Origin: Natrinema hispanicum
GTDB taxonomy: Archaea > Halobacteriota > Halobacteria > Halobacteriales > Natrialbaceae
Assembly (NCBI RefSeq): GCF_004217335.1
Contig: NZ_SHMP01000005.1
Span: 1 to 64,000 of the forward strand
Direction of reading: 5' to 3'
DNA length: 64,000 nucleotides
Below are positions 43,624-51,674 of this stretch, in pieces (the first letter of the stretch is position 1; every line of letters starts with the position of its first letter). The translations under genes were made by a program, and so were the position numbers. The notes under the pieces were generated by a model that saw only the letters and a program-made list of their open reading frames with translations, was not told where the DNA came from and searched no databases.

Positions 43624-44595
43624 ATGCGAGCCGTCGAAGTATCCGAATACGGCGACAGCGACGTGTTGACAGTCACCGACCGGGACGCGCCCACGCCGAG
43701 CGCAGACGAGGTCGCAATTGACGTCGCGGCCGCCGGCATCAACTTCGCCGATATCGAGCAACGCCGTGGAGCCTACCCAGATGGTCCGTCACCGCCGTTC
43801 GTGCCGGGGCTGGCCGTCGCCGGGACCGTCACGGCCGCGCCAGCGACGAGCGACCTCGCGGTCGGCGACCGCGTCGCCGCGCTGTCGTCGACCGGCGGCT
43901 ACGCGGCGGTCGCGACGGCACCCGTCGACCGTACTTTCCGGATACCAAACTCGATCCCGTGGGCCGACGCGACGGCCCTGCCGGTCCAAGGACTGACCGC
44001 CCACAACGTCCTCCACGAGTGGGGCGAGCTGTCGGCCGACGATCGGGTGCTGATCCACGCCGGAGCCGGCGGCGTCGGCTCGCTTGCCGTTCAGTTGGCC
44101 GCCGCAGCCGGGGCGACCGTCTTCGCGACTGCAAGCACCGCGGCGAAACGCGAGTTGGCTCGAGAGCTCGGGGCCGACCACACCATCGACTACACGGACA
44201 CTGACGTCGCCGACGCCATCCACGTACGGACGGACGGCAATGGCGTCGACCTCGTCGTTGATGGGGTCGGCGGCGACGCCTTCGCTGCCAGCGTGGACGC
44301 GCTCGCGCCGGTCGGTCGGATCGTCTCGTTCGGGATGGCAAGCGGGTCCGTGCCAACCGTCGCGACCCCGCGACTGTTCTTCGCGAATCAGTCCGTTCGC
44401 GGCTACCACCTCGAGCACGCCCTCGAGCACGTCCCCGAGCGCGTCCTCAGCGCAGTGCCGTCGCTGATCGATCACGTCGCGACCGGGCAGGTCGACGTCG
44501 TCGTCGACCGGACACTGGCGCTGGCGGACGCCACGCAGGCCCACGACGCGCTCGCCGACCGCGAGACCGTCGGCACGGTCGTCCTCGAGCCCTAA
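43624..44595 (+). CDS. Zinc-free MDR-family quinone/enoyl reductase
   Basis: A 323-residue medium-chain dehydrogenase/reductase: GroES-like half (GINFADIEQRRGAYP, PFVPGLAVAGTV) and Rossmann half with HAGAGGVGSLAVQLAAAAGATVFATAS (about 143-170), the NADPH motif. Catalytic zinc cysteines are absent, so it is a quinone-oxidoreductase or enoyl-reductase type. MDR enzymes act as enoyl-ACP/CoA reductases in mitochondrial and polyketide systems, so a role in reducing an enoyl-ACP is a fair inference here. Confidence 0.88.
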   Translation: MRAVEVSEYGDSDVLTVTDRDAPTPSADEVAIDVAAAGINFADIEQRRGAYPDGPSPPFVPGLAVAGTVTAAPATSDLAVGDRVAALSSTGGYAAVATAPVDRTFRIPNSIPWADATALPVQGLTAHNVLHEWGELSADDRVLIHAGAGGVGSLAVQLAAAAGATVFATASTAAKRELARELGADHTIDYTDTDVADAIHVRTDGNGVDLVVDGVGGDAFAASVDALAPVGRIVSFGMASGSVPTVATPRLFFANQSVRGYHLEHALEHVPERVLSAVPSLIDHVATGQVDVVVDRTLALADATQAHDALADRETVGTVVLEP

Positions 44596-44650
44596 TGGGG
44601 TGCCGACGAGAATCGGGACGGTTTTGACGGCGCTCGCGGAACGACAGCAC

Positions 44651-44896
44651 ATGACAGCTACGGAGGGTGTATCCGATCGTGTCGAAGGGATCGTTGCCGA
44701 CCGCTTGCGCGTCGACGCGGACGCGTTCGACGAGGGAACCCCGTTCGACGGGGAGACGCTTGATGCCGATTCGCTCGATCTGGTCGAAATCGCGGAGGCT
44801 ATCGAGGCGGAAGTGGGCGTCCACATTCCTGATGCGGATCTCGAGGACCTCGAGACGGTCGGCGACCTGACGGCGTACGTCGACGAGCGCGCCTGA
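44651..44896 (+). CDS. acpP: Acyl carrier protein
   Basis: An 81-residue acidic protein with the phosphopantetheine-attachment motif D-A-D-S41-L-D-L-V-E (LDADSLDLVEIAEAIEAEVGVHIPD), followed by the usual helix and loop and ending VGDLTAYVDERA. Ser41 would be modified by the AcpS two genes downstream. I took ATG at 44651 over a longer in-frame start. The next gene follows after 1 bp. ACP is rare in archaea; this one sits with its own activating enzyme and synthase. Confidence 0.93.
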   Translation: MTATEGVSDRVEGIVADRLRVDADAFDEGTPFDGETLDADSLDLVEIAEAIEAEVGVHIPDADLEDLETVGDLTAYVDERA

Positions 44897-44897
44897 G

Positions 44898-46118
44898 ATG
44901 AGCCGCGAGGTGGTCGTGACCGGCCTCGGTCTGGTGACGCCGCTGGGCGAGAGCGTCGAGCGGACCTGGAACGGGCTGCTCGAGGGGGCGAGCGGCGCGG
45001 GGCCGATCACGCGCTTCGACCCAGAGGAGGCGGGCCTGCGGGCCTCAATTGCCTGTGAGGTGGAGACCGATCCGGCAGCCGTCGCGCCCGACGACCGTGT
45101 CGACGACCGGACGATGGGCCGGTACGCTCAGTTCGCCGTCGCCGCGACCGCCGAGGCACTCGAAGACGCCGGATTCGACACCGCAAGCCCCGACTGGAAC
45201 GCCGAACGGGTGGGTACCAGCATCGGCTCGGGACTGGCCGGCCTGGCCGAAATCGAAGCCGCGGCAGGCGCGCGCCCCTCGCCATCGTTTCTCGTGAGCG
45301 CGTTGACGAACCTCGCAGCCGGCCACGTCAGCATGACCATCGGTTCGAAGGGGCCGAACCGTGCGCCGGGCACGGCGTGTTCGGCGGGTACCCACGCCAT
45401 CGCAGCCGCGGCCGACGACATCCGGCGCGGCCGGGCCGATGTCGTCGTCGCCGGCGGCACCGACGCCGCGATCTCGCCGCTCGGCGTCGGGAGCTTCGAT
45501 TCGATGCGGGCGCTCAGCACCACTGATGATCCCGCGGCAGCGAGTCGTCCCTTCGACAGCGACCGAGACGGGCTCGTGCTCTCGGAGGGGTGTGGCATCG
45601 TCGTTCTCGAGTCACGCGAGCACGCCCGCGAGCGTGGCGCAACGCCGTACGCCGCAATCACCGGGGCTGGTCGAACCGCGGACGCGCATCACCCCACCCG
45701 GCCGGCCGAAGCGGGCGACGGGCTTCGGCGCTGTCTCGAGCAAGCGCTTTCGGACGCCGACAGGGAGCCGGCTGCCGTCGATCACGTCAACGCCCACGCG
45801 ACGAGTACGCCGGTCGGCGACGCCCGTGAAGCCGACGCGCTCACAGCGGTGTTCGACGAGACAGGGGTGCCGACGACGACGAGCATCAAGGGTCACCTCG
45901 GACACGCGCTCGGCGCTGCCGGCGCGATCGAGGCCGCTATCGTCGCGCGGATCATCGCCGAGGGGACGATCCCGCCGACGCTGAACTACGAGACGCCCGA
46001 TCCGGACTGTGACCTGCCGGTCGCCACCGAGCCACGCGAGACGGCCGTCGACGTCGCCGTGAGTACGTCGGCCGGCTTCGGCGGGACCAACGGGGCGCTC
46101 GTGTTCGAGCGCCCGTAA
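44898..46118 (+). CDS. fabF: 3-oxoacyl-ACP synthase (FabF/KAS II type)
   Basis: A 406-residue condensing enzyme that adds two carbons from malonyl-ACP to an acyl chain. The KAS II triad is complete: C161 (APGTACSAGTHAI), H300 (VNAHATSTPVGD) and H336 with K331 (SIKGHLGHALGAAG). The C-terminal STSAGFGGTNGALVF is typical. Ketosynthase domains of polyketide systems are close relatives, so chain type is not fixed. A standalone KAS II of this kind is unexpected in archaea, whose acetyl condensation normally runs through thiolase/HMG-CoA chemistry. Confidence 0.95.
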   Translation: MSREVVVTGLGLVTPLGESVERTWNGLLEGASGAGPITRFDPEEAGLRASIACEVETDPAAVAPDDRVDDRTMGRYAQFAVAATAEALEDAGFDTASPDWNAERVGTSIGSGLAGLAEIEAAAGARPSPSFLVSALTNLAAGHVSMTIGSKGPNRAPGTACSAGTHAIAAAADDIRRGRADVVVAGGTDAAISPLGVGSFDSMRALSTTDDPAAASRPFDSDRDGLVLSEGCGIVVLESREHARERGATPYAAITGAGRTADAHHPTRPAEAGDGLRRCLEQALSDADREPAAVDHVNAHATSTPVGDAREADALTAVFDETGVPTTTSIKGHLGHALGAAGAIEAAIVARIIAEGTIPPTLNYETPDPDCDLPVATEPRETAVDVAVSTSAGFGGTNGALVFERP

Positions 46119-46120
46119 CG

Positions 46121-46573
46121 ATGGTCGACGATGCGGCCGTCCCCGGTTCCGATCCTGTCGTCTTCCACGGCGTCGATGTCGTCTCGATCGCTCGTATCGC
46201 CGACCTCCTCGCGGAGTTCGGTGACTCGTTTCGCGACCGCGCGTTCACGTCGGCTGAACAGGCTTACTGCGAGGCGCAGGGCGATCCGCTACAGCACTAT
46301 GCCGCTCGCTGGGCAGCCAAGGAGGCATTTCTAAAGACGCTCGCTGGCGCGTCCCCTAGTGTACCGACCGCTGCCATCGAAATCGACCGTCAGGATGATG
46401 GTCCGCATCTCTCGCTGGCTCCCGTCGCAGCCGACGCCCTTGCTGCGACGCTCGAGGAACGCGGCAGTTCCCTCGCGACGGCCGACATCGACGTCAGCCT
46501 GAGTCACGATCAGACCGCAGGGTATGCCGTCGGCTCGGTCACCGTCGTGGGGATGACGACCCGACACCACTAA
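46121..46573 (+). CDS. acpS: Holo-ACP synthase (4'-phosphopantetheinyl transferase)
   Basis: A 150-residue AcpS-type enzyme that transfers phosphopantetheine from CoA to Ser of ACP. The metal site D19 (FHGVDVVSIARI) and the W-x-A-K67-E68-A-F-x-K block (AARWAAKEAFLK) are present, and the C-terminal SLSHDQTAGYAVGSV is typical. It begins 2 bp after fabF. A dedicated activating enzyme in the operon shows the ACP is meant to work. Confidence 0.93.
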   Translation: MVDDAAVPGSDPVVFHGVDVVSIARIADLLAEFGDSFRDRAFTSAEQAYCEAQGDPLQHYAARWAAKEAFLKTLAGASPSVPTAAIEIDRQDDGPHLSLAPVAADALAATLEERGSSLATADIDVSLSHDQTAGYAVGSVTVVGMTTRHH

Positions 46574-46600
46574 GCGAGTTGTCCCACTCACAGCACTGAT

Positions 46601-47548
46601 ATGACCACTGACGAGTCCGCCACGACGCTCGATGGGACGGCGTTTCTCTTCCCCGGGCAGGGGAGCCAGACCGTCGGAATGGGACGGGCGTTCTACGACG
46701 ATTGGCCCGAGACGCGCGCGGTGTTCGACCGCCTCAACGACGCCCTCGAGATCGATCTCCCGGGGTTGTGCTTCGACGGGACCGCCGAGGCGATCCAGCG
46801 CCCGAGCAACACCCAGCCGCTGTTGTTGGCGACGGGGATCGCGGTCTACGAGGGTGTGACAGCCCAGTTCGACGTTGAGCCGGCAGCCGTCGCTGGCCAC
46901 AGCCTCGGTCACTTCACCGCGCTGGCGGCCGCCGGCGCGATCGAGCCCGCGACCACGGCTGCCCTCACCCACCGACGAGGCGAGTGCATGGAACGGGCGG
47001 CAGCCGCCGACGGCCCGGGGACGATGGTGGCGGTGTTGCTGGCCGACCCGGACGTGGTGGCCGAAGCATGTGCCGCCCGCGAGGACGTCGGCGTTGCCCT
47101 GTACAACGCGCCGAAACAGACTGTCATCAGCGGCACGACCGATGGCGTGGCGGCGGTCCGGGAACGGCTCGAGGAGCGGACGACCGCCCGGTTTCGCGAA
47201 CTCGAGGTCGGTGCGGCGTTCCATTCGCCGGTGATGGCGTCGGCCGTCGACTGCGTCGAAACGGCGATGGCCGACGTGGAGCTGTGCGAGGCCGAACTGC
47301 CTGTCGTCTCTGATGTGACCGGCGAGTGCTATACCGATCCGGCCGTCGCACGGCGAGATCTGACAGCACAGATCACGTCGCCGGTCGACTGGGTGGCTGT
47401 CATCGAGACACTTCGCGCACAGGGGATCGACCGGTTCATCGCGTTTCCTCCGGCCGGCGTGCTAGCGGGACTCGTCGAACGCATCGCGCCCGAGGCCGAG
47501 TGCTGGGCGCTCGAGACGCCCGCGGACGCCAGGGAGGTGTTCGCGTGA
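46601..47548 (+). CDS. fabD: Malonyl-CoA:ACP transacylase
   Basis: A 315-residue acyltransferase that loads malonyl groups on ACP. The N-terminal FLFPGQGSQTVGMG, nucleophile S101 (AGHSLGHF), R126 region (HRRGECM), N-x-P-K-Q-T-V-I-S-G and catalytic H209 (AAFHSPVM) are all present. The arginine that selects malonyl over acetyl appears intact. The stop overlaps the fabG GTG start. Confidence 0.93.
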   Translation: MTTDESATTLDGTAFLFPGQGSQTVGMGRAFYDDWPETRAVFDRLNDALEIDLPGLCFDGTAEAIQRPSNTQPLLLATGIAVYEGVTAQFDVEPAAVAGHSLGHFTALAAAGAIEPATTAALTHRRGECMERAAAADGPGTMVAVLLADPDVVAEACAAREDVGVALYNAPKQTVISGTTDGVAAVRERLEERTTARFRELEVGAAFHSPVMASAVDCVETAMADVELCEAELPVVSDVTGECYTDPAVARRDLTAQITSPVDWVAVIETLRAQGIDRFIAFPPAGVLAGLVERIAPEAECWALETPADAREVFA

Positions 47549-48294
47549 TCGACTTCGAGGGCGAGGTTGCGGTCGTCACCGGCGGGACGCGCGGTATTGG
47601 CCGCGCAGTGGCGACGCGACTGGCCGAACTGGGAGCGACTGTCGTCGCCACCTATCACGAGGACGACGCGGCCGCAGACGAGACGGCAGCAGCGCTAGCG
47701 TCGTCTCCCGCCGAGACGACCGTCGAGCAGTTCGACGTCGCTGACTCCGACGCGGTGGCGGCGACGTTCGAGACCGTCGCCGAACGGTATGGCCCCCCGA
47801 CAGTGCTGGTGAACAACGCCGGAACGGTGGCCGACGGCCTGCTGGTTCGGATGTCCCCTGAGCAGTGGCAACGGGTCATCGACGTTAACCTCACTGGTAC
47901 GTTCTACTGCACGCGGGAAGCGGCCAGACGAATGCTACGGAGTGACGACCGAGGCGGCCGAATCGTTAACGTCGCAAGCGTCGCCGCCCAGCACGGCGGA
48001 GTCGGGCAGGCCAACTACGCCGCGAGCAAGGCCGGCGTCCTCGGTCTCACGCGTGCGGCGGCCCGCGAACTCGGGGGCAAGGGAATCCGCGTCAACGCCG
48101 TCGCACCAGGCTACACCGACACCGACCTGCTCGCGGATTCACGGGGCCACGAGTCGGCCGTCGAGACGGATACCGCAAGCGGTCGCACCGCGACGCCCGA
48201 AGAAGTCGCCGACGTGATCACCTTCCTTGCCAGCGACGCCGCCTCGTACGTCAACGGCGAGGTCGTGCGCGTCGACGACGGCCTCACGCTGTGA
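47545..48294 (+). CDS. fabG: 3-oxoacyl-ACP reductase
   Basis: A 249-residue SDR enzyme reducing the 3-keto group with NADPH. Motifs: VVTGGTRGIGRAVA (cofactor), NNAGTVADGLLVRM, the catalytic S in NVASVAAQHGGVGQ, Y-x3-K (YAASK) and the C-terminal NGEVVRVDDGL. I take GTG at 47545, overlapping the fabD stop by 4 bp, since the upstream residues belong to another frame. As the last gene of the operon it gives 3-hydroxyacyl-ACP; no dehydratase follows. Confidence 0.92.
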   Translation: MIDFEGEVAVVTGGTRGIGRAVATRLAELGATVVATYHEDDAAADETAAALASSPAETTVEQFDVADSDAVAATFETVAERYGPPTVLVNNAGTVADGLLVRMSPEQWQRVIDVNLTGTFYCTREAARRMLRSDDRGGRIVNVASVAAQHGGVGQANYAASKAGVLGLTRAAARELGGKGIRVNAVAPGYTDTDLLADSRGHESAVETDTASGRTATPEEVADVITFLASDAASYVNGEVVRVDDGLTL

Positions 48295-48350
48295 GGCGAT
48301 CGGCTCGAGACAACGACGGATTGTAATAGGCGTCACGACGAGACACGACT

Positions 48351-48953
48351 ATGCTCGTCACGCTCGAGGGATTAGACGGTAGCGGCAAGACGACGGTCTG
48401 GGAAGCCTTACATGAGCGCTATCCCGATGCCGTATTCACGCGCGAGCCGACGAACTCCTGGTACGGCGACGCCGTCTACCGATCGATCGACGACGACGAC
48501 GCCGATCCGCTGGCGGAACTCTTTCTCTACACCGCCGACCACGCCGACCACCTCTCGCGAGTGATCGAACCCGCCCTCGAGCGCGGCGACCTCGTGATCT
48601 CGGATCGCTACTCCGACTCGCGCTTTGCCTACCAAGGCGCGACCCTCGAGGCGGCCGACGGCCACGGCCTTGCGGATCCCCTCGAGTACGTCGTCGACGT
48701 TCATCGCCCCTTCTCAATCGAGCCGGACCTGACGATCTACCTCGATCTCGACCCCGAAACCGCCGCAGCACGCGCAGGAACGACGAACAAATTCGAGCGC
48801 GCCGAGTACCTCGCGTCGGTGCGGGACAACTACGAACGGCTCCTCGAGCGCGATCCCGATCGGTTCGTCCGCGTCGATGCGACCCAGTCGCCCGAGGCGG
48901 TCCTCGAGGCGACGGCCGACGTGCTGGCCGATGCGCTCGGCGAGTCGCGCTAA
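48351..48953 (+). CDS. tmk: Thymidylate kinase
   Basis: Tmk phosphorylates dTMP to dTDP. The 200-residue protein has the P-loop GLDGSGKT (7-14), the DR motif [15 protein letters not shown] and a lid region with [14 protein letters not shown]-like TTGTAATAG about 27 bp upstream of ATG 48351 supports a separate promoter from the fab operon. Confidence 0.95.
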   Translation: MLVTLEGLDGSGKTTVWEALHERYPDAVFTREPTNSWYGDAVYRSIDDDDADPLAELFLYTADHADHLSRVIEPALERGDLVISDRYSDSRFAYQGATLEAADGHGLADPLEYVVDVHRPFSIEPDLTIYLDLDPETAAARAGTTNKFERAEYLASVRDNYERLLERDPDRFVRVDATQSPEAVLEATADVLADALGESR

Positions 48954-49035
48954 GTTCGGCTCGACACCGTCGCCGTTGGTCGCGATCGAGACTCGGGCAA
49001 AGGCTTTAGTCGTGCCATAGCGTACCACATTGGCG

Positions 49036-49266
49036 ATGGTCCATGCGTTCATTATGGTGAAGACCGCTGCCGGGAAATCGGAGGGCCTCCTCGCAGAGAT
49101 CAACGGGCTCGAGTCGGTCACCGACGCCCACATCGTCGCGGGTAACTACGACATCATTGCGGAGATCGACGCCCCCGATGTCTACGACGTGCTTCAGGCA
49201 GCGTCGTCGCAGATGCAGCAACTCAACGGCGTCACCGAGACGAAGACCTACATCGCGATGGGGTGA
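49036..49266 (+). CDS. Stand-alone RAM (Lrp/AsnC ligand-binding) domain protein, copy 1
   Basis: A 76-residue protein consisting only of the RAM domain of Lrp/AsnC regulators (MVHAFIMVKTAAGKSEGLLAEINGLESVTDAHIVAGNYDIIAEIDAPDVYDVL... TETKTYIAMG), with no DNA-binding helix. Such proteins bind amino acids or other small effectors. ATG 49036 fits a CTTTAGT TATA element at 49004-49010. It precedes trkA, which is followed by a paralogue. Confidence 0.9.
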   Translation: MVHAFIMVKTAAGKSEGLLAEINGLESVTDAHIVAGNYDIIAEIDAPDVYDVLQAASSQMQQLNGVTETKTYIAMG

Positions 49267-49405
49267 CGGCTCGATCGCCGTTTTGACGGCAGTGTCGTGT
49301 CGGCGTCGACGAGTGCTTTTCTTCTCACAATTACAGTCACTGTTCGATCACCGACCGTGCTAGTCGGGGGCAAACTTATTCACAGGGGCGAGCGTACGCC
49401 TGTCT

Positions 49406-50152
49406 ATGCAGTTCGTCATTATCGGGGCCGGACGGGTCGGGCTGCGGACGGCACGCGTCCTGCGAGACGAAGGCCACGAGACAACGCTGGTCGAACGCGA
49501 CGAACAACGGATCAAACGCGCCCAGAATCAGGACTTTCCCGTCATCGAGGGCGACGGCTCTCGCGAACCCATCCTCGAGGAAGCCGGCGTGATGGACGCC
49601 GACGCCGTCGGCGCACTGACCAGCGACCTCAACGTCAACTTCACCGCCTGCATGATCGGGAACCATTACGGCTGTCGAACCGTCATGCGGATCGACGAGG
49701 CCTACCGCGAGGGGATCTATCGCAAGTACGCCGATCAGGTCGACGAGATCATCCACCCCGAGCGGCTGGGCGCGATCGGTGCGAAAAACGCCCTGCTGGG
49801 CGGGACGATCCGGGCCATCGCCGACATCGCCCCGAGCCTGCAGGTCGTCGAACTGACGATAACCAACGGCGCGCCCGTCAACGGATACACGCTCAACGAA
49901 CTGCAGTTGCCCGCCGACGCGACCGTCCTCGCGTTTGGCAAGAACAACAGCTCCCTCGAGATCCCGACCGAAGATAGCTCGCTCGAGGACGGCGACCGGC
50001 TCGTCGTCCTCGCGGATTTCGACGTCTTAAGCGAGGTTCGCCAGCTGCTTGTCGGTGAGACGCCGATGCAGGCGGCTGCGAACGCAGGGTCGGGCTCGAG
50101 TTCGGTCTCGACGGATCGTGATACGAATAGCGACACTGGAGGTGTGAACTAA
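49406..50152 (+). CDS. trkA: Trk potassium uptake regulator TrkA
   Basis: TrkA gates the Trk/Ktr potassium channel by binding NAD(H) or ATP; haloarchaea depend on K+ uptake for their salt-in strategy. The 248-residue protein has the RCK-N motif IIGAGRVGLRTARVL (G7-x-G9-x2-G12), the acidic VERDEQR, and a TrkA-C domain (about 140-215). A Ser-rich tail follows. CTTATT at 49375-49380 lies 26-31 bp upstream. Its TAA overlaps the next ATG by one base. No trkH is seen in the window. Confidence 0.93.
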   Translation: MQFVIIGAGRVGLRTARVLRDEGHETTLVERDEQRIKRAQNQDFPVIEGDGSREPILEEAGVMDADAVGALTSDLNVNFTACMIGNHYGCRTVMRIDEAYREGIYRKYADQVDEIIHPERLGAIGAKNALLGGTIRAIADIAPSLQVVELTITNGAPVNGYTLNELQLPADATVLAFGKNNSSLEIPTEDSSLEDGDRLVVLADFDVLSEVRQLLVGETPMQAAANAGSGSSSVSTDRDTNSDTGGVN

Positions 50153-50382
50153 TGGTTACGGCATTCGTTATGATCAAGGCAAACACGGGCGAGGCGGATC
50201 GGCTCAGAGACAGCATCGAATCGATCGAGGGCGTGCAATCGGCGCACATCGTCGCCGGCGACGTCGACCTCATCGCGAAAGCACAGGTCGAGACACCGGC
50301 GGAAGTCAAAGAGATCGCAGCGACCCGCATTCAGGCGGTCGAGGGCATCGAGGATACACAGACGTACATCGCGATGGACTAA
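50152..50382 (+). CDS. Stand-alone RAM (Lrp/AsnC ligand-binding) domain protein, copy 2
   Basis: A 76-residue RAM-only protein (MVTAFVMIKANTGEADRLRDSIESIEGVQSAHIVAGDVDLIAKAQVETPAEVKEI... EDTQTYIAMD), clearly paralogous to 49036-49266. It is translationally coupled with trkA (TAATG). Together the genes form RAM-TrkA-RAM, suggesting that a small ligand sensed by RAM proteins feeds into potassium transport control. Confidence 0.9.
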   Translation: MVTAFVMIKANTGEADRLRDSIESIEGVQSAHIVAGDVDLIAKAQVETPAEVKEIAATRIQAVEGIEDTQTYIAMD

Positions 50383-50385
50383 GAC

Positions 50386-50490
50386 CCAGCTTTTACTCTG
50401 CGGTCTGCCGCGCTGGTGGCGGTGCCACACAGCGCGGCGTCCCTCGGTAAAAGCTGGACCAAAAGCACCGGAAGACGCGACGCGTCTTCC
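50386..50490. repeat. Two-hairpin CTGGACCAAAA element, copy 2
   Basis: A perfect 11-bp outer stem (CCAGCTTTTAC at 50386-50396 with 50447-50457) encloses a 7-bp stem (50408-50414 with 50431-50437) and a 5-bp inner stem (50416-50420 with 50424-50428). It is followed by CTGGACCAAAAG and a 9-bp hairpin with a 3-nt loop (50470-50478 with 50482-50490). The layout matches 703-795. Confidence 0.7.
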
Positions 50491-50494
50491 GAGC

Positions 50495-50718
50495 CCTCGT
50501 TCACTCTGTTCACGAGGACACTCCTCCTTTCCCGCCAGCCGCGCAAAGCGCGGCTTCTGGGTCAGTCGTCGGCCCGCTCGCTCACCCTGTCTCACGGCCG
50601 TCGGCCGTTCGACTACTCGCGGCGCGTAGCGCCGCGCACGGGTTCGCTCGCGGTCAGTAACAGGGAGAGTACCTGCCTTTCCCCGGGTCGCGTGGCTCTC
50701 GCGTCTGCTCGAGCCACG
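50495..50718. repeat. Array of short-loop GC hairpins
   Basis: Five further perfect hairpins follow one another: 50495-50500 with 50512-50517; 50537-50544 with 50548-50555 (3-nt loop); 50594-50599 with 50603-50608 (3-nt loop); 50619-50625 with 50629-50635 (3-nt loop); and 50691-50698 with 50711-50718. No gene is seen in 50383-50765. The array lies between convergent genes and may be a pile-up of palindromic elements or a strong bidirectional terminator. Confidence 0.65.
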
Positions 50719-50765
50719 CTCCCGGCCATAGCTGTGAGCCTTACCCAGAAACAGCCGCCAGCGTG

Positions 50766-51296
50766 TTATAGGGGCATGCCGCCGCTGCTCCCGTTGTCGT
50801 CTGCGGCCTGCTGACCCTGTTGCTGGGCGTTTTCGAGCAGCGTCGCTGCCGGCCCGCGGTAGTCGTAGCCAGGGATGATCCCCTGTGCGTAGGTGCCTTC
50901 GACGAACTCGATGAGCGCCTTGGCGTCTTCGACGCCTTCTGCAGCGACCCAGGCGGTGTACTCGAGAGAGACTCGAACCTCGTCGCCGTCGCGTTCGACG
51001 ACTGGCTCGTCGTGTGTGCTCGTGTGGGCGACGCCGAAGACGTCGTCGAGGCGGCGCTCGAGTGTTTCGAACCAGCCGTCTTCGACGACGTCGGCGACGT
51101 GCTCGCCGGCGACGGCAGCGTCGAGCGTCGGGAGGAAGACGGTGACTCGAAAGCGGCCATCGCGCTTGCCGTCGGCGTCGTCGGCCGTGACGGTCGTCTC
51201 GAAGACGGTGGTCGTGAGGTCGTAGCCGTCGTCGGTTCGGGCGAACGCGTCGTGGGCCTCGAGTGCGCGGTCGACGGGGGCCGGAAGATCGGTCAT
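50766..51296 (-). CDS. DUF5813-type haloarchaeal protein
   Basis: A 176-residue acidic protein (LPAPVDRALEAHDAFARTDDGYDLTTTVFETTVTADD... YTAWVAAEGVEDAKALIEFVEGTYAQGIIPGYDYRGPAATLLENAQQQ). I recognise it as a haloarchaea-specific conserved family of unknown function, probably DUF5813. It ends in a Gln/Gly-rich low-complexity tail (SSGGMPL). No membrane or metal motifs are seen. Confidence 0.75.
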   Translation of the reverse strand: MTDLPAPVDRALEAHDAFARTDDGYDLTTTVFETTVTADDADGKRDGRFRVTVFLPTLDAAVAGEHVADVVEDGWFETLERRLDDVFGVAHTSTHDEPVVERDGDEVRVSLEYTAWVAAEGVEDAKALIEFVEGTYAQGIIPGYDYRGPAATLLENAQQQGQQAADDNGSSGGMPL

Positions 51297-51473
51297 CGGT
51301 CGTCCAGAGGGGCGTGGCGGAAAAGGATGTTTTGGGTCGCTGGCTCGCCGCGCCGGCGACGGCAGACCGCCCGGCGGTCGGCCGTCGATTCCGGACCGTT
51401 TCAGCGAGAAACCTCGCGTTGTGCCCGAAACGAACCGACGGAACTACCCGGAGCTTCGGCATCGCTCGACGGC

Positions 51474-51671
51474 ATGACCCTCGATCGGAAAACTGCGGAA
51501 CGTCGTCGATTCGCTCGCCTTCTCGGAACCGACGGCGACCGCGGGTCCGGCTTGCCCGTCGGGACCGACACCAACAGCGGGGGGACCGACCGAGACGAAC
51601 CCACGCGACAAGGGGACGACAACCGTGACGGCGAGGATGAGGCCGACGGCGAATCGACCCGTGCCCGCTGA
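51474..51671 (+). CDS. Small hypothetical protein (65 aa)
   Basis: ATG at 51474 opens a 65-codon frame: a basic start (MTLDRKTAERRRFARLLGTDGD) and a long acidic, Gly/Asp-rich tail ending DGESTRAR. Composition fits a haloarchaeal small protein, but nothing is recognisable. It stops 3 bp before the convergent metY stop. The frame is open far upstream, which lowers confidence in both start and gene. Confidence 0.4.
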   Translation: MTLDRKTAERRRFARLLGTDGDRGSGLPVGTDTNSGGTDRDEPTRQGDDNRDGEDEADGESTRAR

Positions 51672-51674
51672 CGT

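Noticed and set aside
50386..50718. CRISPR array
   Set aside because: The units are unrelated hairpins of different sequence, not direct repeats with uniform spacers.
50820..51671. A 283-aa plus-strand frame covering the DUF5813-type gene
   Set aside because: Most of it is antisense to the 50766-51296 gene; only the last 65 codons could be a separate small protein, listed with low confidence.
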